Assembly (NCBI RefSeq): GCF_047675955.1
Contig: NC_132915.1
Coordinates: 45,490,526 to 45,554,525, forward strand
Reading direction: 5' to 3'
DNA from: Chlorocebus sabaeus
Taxonomy: Eukaryota; Chordata; Mammalia; Primates; Cercopithecidae
Length of the DNA stretch: 64,000 nucleotides
The position numbers and the translations under genes are program-made. The notes beneath the pieces were generated by a model. It searched no databases. It was not told the DNA's origin and saw nothing but the letters and a program-made list of their open reading frames with translations. This document shows, in pieces, positions 57,584 through 64,000 of this stretch (positions are counted from its first letter, which is position 1; each line of letters begins with the position of its first letter).

Positions 57584-58720
57584 TCTTTCCCAGTCTCTGT
57601 TTTGTCAGTCAAGTTTCAGGAAGTTAAACTAAGAGTTAAACTCAAGGTTCTCTGGGGTCTCATCTGTAAGAAAGTCATCTATTTCTTCTACAATCCAAAC
57701 ACCAAAGACAAAAATGAAAAGCATACGAAGCAAATCATAATGTGGAATAAAATAGTGTTTGTCTTTTTCCCTTCGGTATTTTAATCCCATGTTATGGAGA
57801 ATGCTCTCAGCAGGGAACCCAGCATTTCCTGCCCCGATGGTCTCCATGTTCTTTCCTTCTTTTCTGAGGACTTCTGCTTCAGGACCACGGAATAGGATGT
57901 GTTGGTTTCCAGTGCAGTGTAGCAAACGGAGGTCCTGCCCAGACAGGCAGGATGTGCAGCATTTTCTGCTGACTGCAGCCGTCGCAGCTGCTGTGGTGCC
58001 TTTCTGCTAAGACAGCGAGCAGTGTCTGTTTGAAGTCTGGTCTTTGGGAAGGAGACCCAAGAGAACTTGAGCTGGGCTTGTCTGGATATCAAAGTCCAAA
58101 TTAAAAATTTATTCTAGTGTTTGAAAAATTCCTGGCCAAAACCTTCATATGGATTTAAAAAATACAAACTCCCTGCTTTCTTCAGTGTCTCTGATTGAGG
58201 ACGAGAGGATTTATTTCTAAAAAGAAAAAATGAAAGCGAGTCTGAACAGTTCCATAAAAGGACTCAGGTCAGACGGCCTCTTAGCTAAATCTATAAGAAA
58301 AGTAATCTGTTAAACCACTTTGGGCAACTGGGAAGCACTTGTGTTAGTTATCATTTGTGAATCTTCGTTTTCCCCCTTTCCTATTGCATGTCGGATCACC
58401 TGGCTCTTTCTGCTGGATGTAAAGGGTGAAGAATAAGAGAGTTCCTATTCCACACCCCATACTCCTACCCCATTAGACAGAAAAGTAGAGGAGAAAGCTC
58501 TGTTTAAAAGTCGTGATATTGGGAAGGAAAAAAAAGATTGCCAAGCAGATAATGTAATAGTAATTATGAAATTATTGATAAAAAGAACATAAAAATCATT
58601 AGGCCAAAACAGAAAAAAATTAAACAAGGAAAGAGTGAACATTTAAGCAATAAAATTAAACCAAGGCCATTAACAAAATATACAGAAGAAGTAGAACTAC
58701 CTGACATGGGACATTATTAG
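56925..58720. other. 1.8 kb repeat-free unique block
   Basis: No SINE or LINE seen. It contains a pure T27 tract (57556-57582). Sub-blocks such as 57390-57540 (TGACAATTAACAGG, GTTTCAATTACTTAG) look like constrained AT-rich DNA. Overlapping frames near 57.6-58.1 kb on both strands have no domain. Confidence 0.5.
57556..57582 (+). repeat. Uninterrupted poly(T), 27 bp
   Basis: Pure T27 in unique sequence, with no antisense Alu or L1 body to its right. Confidence 0.95.
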
Positions 58721-58753
58721 TGAAATGTGATTTTGGTGGTGGTTGTTATTACT

Positions 58754-59076
58754 GTTTTTGTTTGTTTGTTTGAGAGGGAGTCTCTCTCTGTCACCCAGGC
58801 TGGAGTGCAATGGCGCGATCTCTGCTCACTTGCAACCTCTGCCTCCTGAACTCAAGTGATTCTCTTGCCTCAGCCTCCTGAGTAGCTGGGATTATAGGTA
58901 CCCACCACCACACCCAGCTAATTTTTTTGTATTTTTAGTAGAGACGGGGTTTCACCATGTTGGCCAGGCTAGTTTCAAACTCCTGACCTCAAATGATCCA
59001 CCCACCTTGGCCTCCCAAAGTGTTGGGATTACAGGCGTGAGCCACCACGCCCAGCCGTGAGCCAACACACCCAGCC
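58754..59076 (-). mobile_element. AluS, antisense, with duplicated 5' end
   Basis: Full-length antisense Alu (GTTTGTTTGTTTGAGAGGGA to CCACGCCCAGCC) whose terminal 20 bp is tandemly duplicated: GTGAGCCACCACGCCCAGCC at 59037-59056 and GTGAGCCAACACACCCAGCC at 59057-59076 (18/20 identical). A likely degenerate TSD TGAAATGT begins at 58721 and 59078. Confidence 0.9.
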
Positions 59077-59394
59077 ATGAAATGTTGAAACAGAAGTTGA
59101 GAATGAGAAATTTGCTCCAAGGGCAGAACAACTCGATGAAGGATCAGGATGAATATATCAAGTTTAGATTGAAAGCAAAGTGCTGAATAAAAGAAAGTGA
59201 CAGACCCATGTCAACAGACAGAAGCAATGGCAACTATGAAGGCAGACAGCCCCAGAACTACAAAGACACAAAACAGCCTGCAAAAATGAATGCTAAGCCT
59301 CAAATGAATTCATACAGATCCTCTGGTAAAGGGTTTTTGCTATTGTGGTTGTTTTGGTAAACTTCATAATTTGAAGTATATCTAAGATACCTAG
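59077..59394. other. Non-coding spacer
   Basis: Unique-looking, between the Alu and the antisense L1. No gene. Confidence 0.45.
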
Positions 59395-62150
59395 CATTAG
59401 TGTATAGTTTGATTAATTTTTCAGAGTGAACACACCCACATGACCACCATTTGGACCTGGCCATGGAATAATGCCATTTCTGTAAGGCTACCATCTTGAC
59501 TCCCACTTTCCAAGAGTGACCCCTCTTTGGACAGCCATCAGTATAGATTAGTTTTGTCTGTCATTGAAGGTCCATAGAGTCATACAATATCTTTTATTTC
59601 TTCCTTCACTCAACATTATAATTTTTATCCATACTGTTGCACATAGTGGTAGTTTGTGCATTCTCAGTGCTATATAGTATTCCATTGTATATATGCCATA
59701 ATGAACACATTTCTCCTGTTGATAGACATTTGTGTTGCTTCTAGGGTCTGGCTAGTAGAAATAGCACTGCTATGAATATTCTTGTGTGTGACTTTTGATG
59801 CCGTTATATGCACATCTCTTTGTGTATATATCTAGGAGAATGGTTGTATCAGAGACTATGCATATGTTAGCTTCAGTAGATACCACAAAAACAATTTTTC
59901 AAAGCATGGCATCAGGTTCCATGCCTGCTAAAGGCATGTAAGAATTCCCATCACTTCAGATTCTCACCAGTATTCAGCATTGTCAATTTATCTTAAATTT
60001 ATATTCTGATAAGAAAGTGGCTTAATATTGAATTGTGATTCTAAGTTTGCATACTTTCATAAGTTTGTTACCAATTTAGACATCTTTTTTGTAAAAGGAC
60101 TGTTCAATAATTTTTTGTCCATTTTTAATACATTATATGTCATCTTGTTATATAAGAAATATTTAAATATTCTGGATGTATTTTTGGAAATACCTTCTCC
60201 CACTCTATGACTGGCCCTTTGATTCTCTTAAATGTATGTCTGTGTTTTCTTTACTTTTCTTTCTTTCATGAGAAGTTGTTAATTTTAATGAAACCAATTC
60301 ATCAATCTTTAGTTTTATAGTTAGCAAATTTTATGCATTGTTTTGATTTATCTACACCAAGCTCATGAAGATATTCTCATATGTTATATTTCAGAAGCTT
60401 TATTGTTCAACCTTTTACACTTAGGCCTATGTTCCATCTGTAAGGGACTTTTGTGTATGGTGTGAGATGGGGGTCAAATAAATTTTTTCTTTTGGAAATC
60501 CAATTCACCTAGCCATTTATTTTCACACACTACATTGCAGTAGTGCCTGTGTTGTACATCAGGTGATTTCTATGCAGCTCTGTTTCTGGACTCTCAACTC
60601 TGTTCCATGGATCCATTTGTCTCTATTTACACCAATATCATATTGCCTTAATTACTGTGGCTTTATAAGTTTTGATATCTGGTAGTACAAGTCCTTCAGC
60701 TTTCTTCTTTTTCAATTTTGTCTTGACTACTTTTGACACTTTGTATTTCTAGGTAAATTTTGGAATTAGCTTACCAATTTTAAGAAGGAAGGGAGAGAGG
60801 GAGGGAGGGTAGATGGGAGCGAGGAAGCAAGGGAAAAAGAAGGAAGGAGAGAGAAAGAAAACCTGCTGGAATTTTGACTAGTATTGCATGGAAGCATAGG
60901 CCAATTTGCAGAGCATTAACATTTTTACAACTGTGGGTCTCCCAATCCAATTTACATGTTATATCTCCTCATTTATTTAAGTCTTTAAAAACTATTCTCT
61001 GTAATGTTCTGCATTTGCTATGCATTGGTCAAGTGCATATTTTGCTAAATTTATTCCTAACAAGGTGCTTAATTTTTTAAATACTATTATAAATGGCATC
61101 GAATTTAAAGTATTATTTTCTAATATTTGTTGCAAGTATACCAAAACATAGCTGATTTTTGTATGTTGACTTTATATTCATTAGTTTAGCTAAATTTGCT
61201 GACTCATCCTAATAATTCACCTGTAGATTCTATGCATATAATCATGTCCACAGATAATATCAGGTTTGTGTCTTTTCTAATCCTTAAATTTTGAAATTTA
61301 TTTTTCTTTTCTAAACTACGCTGGCTAGAACCTCCAGTACACTGTTAGATAGAAGTGGTAAGAGTGAACATCCTTGTCTTGTTTCTGGTCTCCAGTAAGA
61401 GGGTTCCTATTTCATTATTAAGTATAGACTTTTATAGGTGAAAGGGTTCCCTTCTAGTCCTAATTTGATGCCAGTTATATTTTCAATGATAAACAAATTC
61501 TGAGTTTTACCAAATGCTTTTTATTCATCTTTTGAGGTATTCATATGGTTTTTCTTCTTTATTCTGTTTCTGTGGTGAATTATATTGATTTTTAAGTGTT
61601 AAACCAACCTTGCATTTTTAAAAGAAACTATTTTGTCATGCTATCTGATACTTTAAAAATATCTCTAGATTTGGTTTGCCACTATTTTGCTCAACAGTTT
61701 TATATCTATATTACAATGAAGGATTGACCTATAATTTTCTTCTCCTGGAATATCCTTGACAAGTTTCAGTATCAAAGTAATGCTGGCCTCATAAAATGAG
61801 TAGCAAAGTATTTCTTCCTTTTTCCAATCCCTGGAAGAATTTGTGTAACACTCATATTTTTTCTCATATGTTTGAAATAACTCCTCACTCAAATGTCTAG
61901 GCCTCATTTCTTTGTAGGAATTTTAAATTATATATTCAATTTCTCTAGCAAATAGGTGAATATTCAAATTATCCACTTTTTCTTCTATCAATTTTTGCAT
62001 TTTTCTAGGAATTTGTCCATTTCACCTGCATGTTTAGAGATATTGACATAAAATTCCTCATAATATCATCTTAATATTTTGTTTAATGTTTGTAGGGTGT
62101 GTGTTAGTAGTTTATGCTTTTGTTTTATCTAGGTTAGTCTCTCCAGGGAT
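59395..62150 (-). mobile_element. Ancient L1 (L1ME-like), antisense, ORF2 3' half and 3' UTR
   Basis: Antisense landmarks in order: TTCAGAGTGAACACACCCAC, ATAGATTAGTTTTGTCTGTC, TATAGTATTCCATTGTATAT, GTGTATGGTGTGAGATGGGG, TCTGTTCCATGGATCCATTT, CTGGCTAGAACCTCCAGTAC, TAATGCTGGCCTCATAAAAT, GGAATTTGTCCATTTCACCT. On the minus strand, 61665-61907 still reads the degraded reverse transcriptase segment with FYEASITLI and KLLSKIVANQI. Many indels; inactive. A purine-rich expansion lies inside. Confidence 0.88.
60782..60861 (+). repeat. GGAA/GGGA-type purine microsatellite inside L1
   Basis: About 80 bp of almost pure purine (GAAGGAAGGGAGAGAGGGAG and so on) placed exactly where L1 has a short A run before CCTGCTGGAATTTTGA. 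It is an expansion within the older element. Confidence 0.9.
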
Positions 62151-63037
62151 CTATTTATTAGGCTTTCCCTGGAAATATGGACAAAGACATAGAAATTCAT
62201 TATTCAATAAAAAAGAGAATGCCAACTGAAAGATATATAGTGTGTTGGTAGTTAAAGGCAAGATAAATTATAATTGATTGGGAAGCTCACAGGGACTTAA
62301 AGTGGGAAATAATTAAGATAAATCTTGAAGGAAAGTGGAATGTTGACAGTATTAATAGAAAAGGCGTTGTTGGCATAAGAGAAATTTGGATAATGTGTAG
62401 CAGAAAATTGGGAAAAGATGGGACGGTCTGGACAATCAAGAGATGTGAGTCATAGACAATGAGAAGACACTGAATTAATATTTTCAGTATTTTCGTATGT
62501 TGACTATTTGGAAAATATGAGGAATGATGTTGAGGAAAGACACTAAGTTGTCCAGCCTAGTGATTGGGAGAAGAAAAAGAAGGCAAGAGGAAGAGCATTT
62601 CAGGGTTAGAAATGTAGACTTTGTAGGTCCTAGTCAACAGCTGCAGGCTGGGGCCAAGACAGTGGAGGAGCTGTCAAGACAAGGAACAGCACAAGGATGT
62701 GATCAAGCTGTGTCCAGAACCATGGGCTTTCTCTCTTTACAGCATAAGAGGAGGAAGGAGTCAGTGAGCACAGACCAGAGAATGGAGCCTGGAGCCACAC
62801 AAGCCAAGAAAGCGGGCTTTCTAGTAGGGCAGAGTTGATTCTATCAGACTCCACAGCTCAGCCGAGGGATGAGGACCCAGAAAGCCACTGGACTCACTCA
62901 GCATACAGGAAGTCACTGTGGGCCTTTGTGGTATATAGGGAGATAGTAAATGTCTGGCGTCAATGGGAAGAGAGAGAAGAGAGGGCTTCATTCTAAGGGG
63001 CATGCTTTTCCAAGCTGTGCAACCCACTCTGTCTTCC
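62151..63037. other. Non-coding, no clear repeat
   Basis: Purine-rich; faint antisense L2 character but no firm match. No gene. Confidence 0.4.
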
Positions 63038-63290
63038 ATTCACAATTGTTTATTGGTTGCCTCCGTATTCCAGGCACAACGCTAGGTATTCATTATATAG
63101 TAGTGAGTAAAATAGACATGATCCCTCTCCTATTGAGCTCATATCTAATGAGGAGCTAAACATCAAATAAATATAAAGAAATGATTAAAAACCATGATTA
63201 GTGCTTGGGGAGAAGGAAGAGGGAATTATGAAAGAGAATAAAAGGAGGCCAATTTAGATTGCAGCGGGGATTGGGGAACGCTTGACCATG
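63038..63290 (-). mobile_element. L2 3' end, antisense
   Basis: CAATTGTTTATTGGTTGCCT, TTCCAGGCACAACGCTAGG, GTAGTGAGTAAAATAGACAT, CATGATCCCTCTCCTATTGA: reversed L2 terminus. Confidence 0.8.
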
Positions 63291-64000
63291 GATTACACGT
63301 AGAAGCATGAAAGAGTTCTGACAGCATTGAAATAACAAGATGGGCTGTTTGAGTGCCTCCTTCGGGGGCCAAGTAAATTCTGGGGTTCTAGAACTTGCCA
63401 GGCATCATAACCCCACAACTTCATCTAATTCCCAAACCTCCCTCCCCATCACATGCCTGTCTTCAGGAGACAGAGAAATCAGTCAGAAAGCAGAAACCAC
63501 CACAAATCAAAGGAGAAAATGTGTAGCTCAAGGCAAAATCTTCTTCCAAAGAACACAAGGAAGATGAATCTACCATTGTTGGGTTATAACGCTGGGAGAT
63601 TATGAAGGCTAACATGATTAATTGTAATTATCATTTATAATGTATACTCATAATGATATTGCTTCTAGAACATCTTCATTATCTTTCACTTTTGAAATGC
63701 TTGGGCTTCCCAACAGATTTCAGAAGGGGCTTTTATTGGGCCCAGATCATCAATCCAAACCTTTTAAGGTAAGGGTGTTGCTACCTCAGAAGCCAAAGAC
63801 ACATTTCCTATCCTGGAAAGCACTAAGTAGTCATTAGCTTCTTCAATCTGTTTACCAGCCCGCCTGTCACTGGGGTTCGACAGGCCTCAAAATTAATACT
63901 CTGCTCTATTTGTCCATCACAGGGCTGTCCCACAGACTGCGGTTCTCAAGTGGCCTCAGGCAAGCCTTATTTCATGCCAGAGCTGAGTTCCTGGGGAAAA
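63291..64000. other. Non-coding to window end
   Basis: Unique-looking. The last 150 bp keeps some CpGs (AGCCCGCCTGTC, GGTTCGACAGG, GACTGCGGTTC) and may be the edge of a constrained element continuing beyond the window. Confidence 0.45.

Noticed and set aside
57629..57925. Minus-strand frame considered as a processed pseudogene
   Set aside because: No parent protein recognised, no poly(A) tail or target-site duplication of the right orientation found; the T27 tract lies beyond the frame, but without a recognisable cDNA body.
28940..62150. The two antisense L1ME-like blocks being halves of one element
   Set aside because: They are 28 kb apart with the ORF2 5' half lying left of the 3' half, the wrong order for one antisense copy; treated as independent relics.

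Overview
The window is ordinary primate, almost certainly human, nuclear DNA with no protein-coding gene that I can support. The host is read from its interspersed repeats. One Alu carries AluY-type diagnostic bases, older AluS and AluJ copies are present, there is a young L1PA-type 3' end, and mammal-wide MIR, L2, MER5, MaLR and Tigger fossils are scattered throughout. Every open frame is short (longest about 215 codons, 41926-42573 minus, partly made of CA-repeat codons). None shows a recognisable domain except decayed L1 ORF2 fragments. I see no tRNA, rRNA, snRNA or CRISPR array, and nothing bacterial or viral beyond fossil retroelements.

Layout. 0-6.6 kb: an L1 3' end, an L2 tail, a MaLR LTR, a MER5A and a MIR. 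7.25-7.66 kb: a small isolated CpG islet followed by an AT-rich homeodomain-type cluster. 8.2-11.9 kb: a 3.7 kb block without any repeat I recognise, whose core (10.8-11.7 kb) looks like conserved non-coding DNA. 12-22.6 kb: dense old repeats (L2, MIR, MaLR, L1M), some nested. 22.6-26.9 kb: mostly unique, with another conserved-looking block at 25.7-26.7 kb. 27-33.3 kb: L1 copies (one with a 5' inversion), MaLR LTRs, a perfect 3 x 34 bp tandem repeat and a Tigger-group element. 33.3-42 kb: MIRs, four Alus and one Alu half (two of the Alus and an L1PA stub lie within 1.1 kb), and a MaLR LTR split by AluJ. 42.9-43.25 kb: a CpG cluster with a close CTCF-core match beside a pyrimidine tract with G-quadruplex potential on the minus strand. 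43.3-58.7 kb: mostly unique sequence with isolated MIRs, one AluS and one MaLR LTR. The most CpG-retaining, repeat-free stretch there is 53.48-54.0 kb. 58.7-64 kb: an Alu with a duplicated end, a 2.75 kb antisense L1 and an L2 tail.

The whole resembles an intron or gene desert beside a developmental gene: long unique AT-rich blocks that keep CpGs, homeodomain-like motifs, and one plausible CTCF anchor. This is inference. I cannot align genomes or read chromatin data here, and I cannot name the locus. Repeat boundaries are hand-placed, usually to within about 10-30 bp; subfamily names are given only where diagnostic bases were visible. I found no evidence for a hidden novel system; the best leads are the candidate regulatory blocks and several informative retroelement structures.
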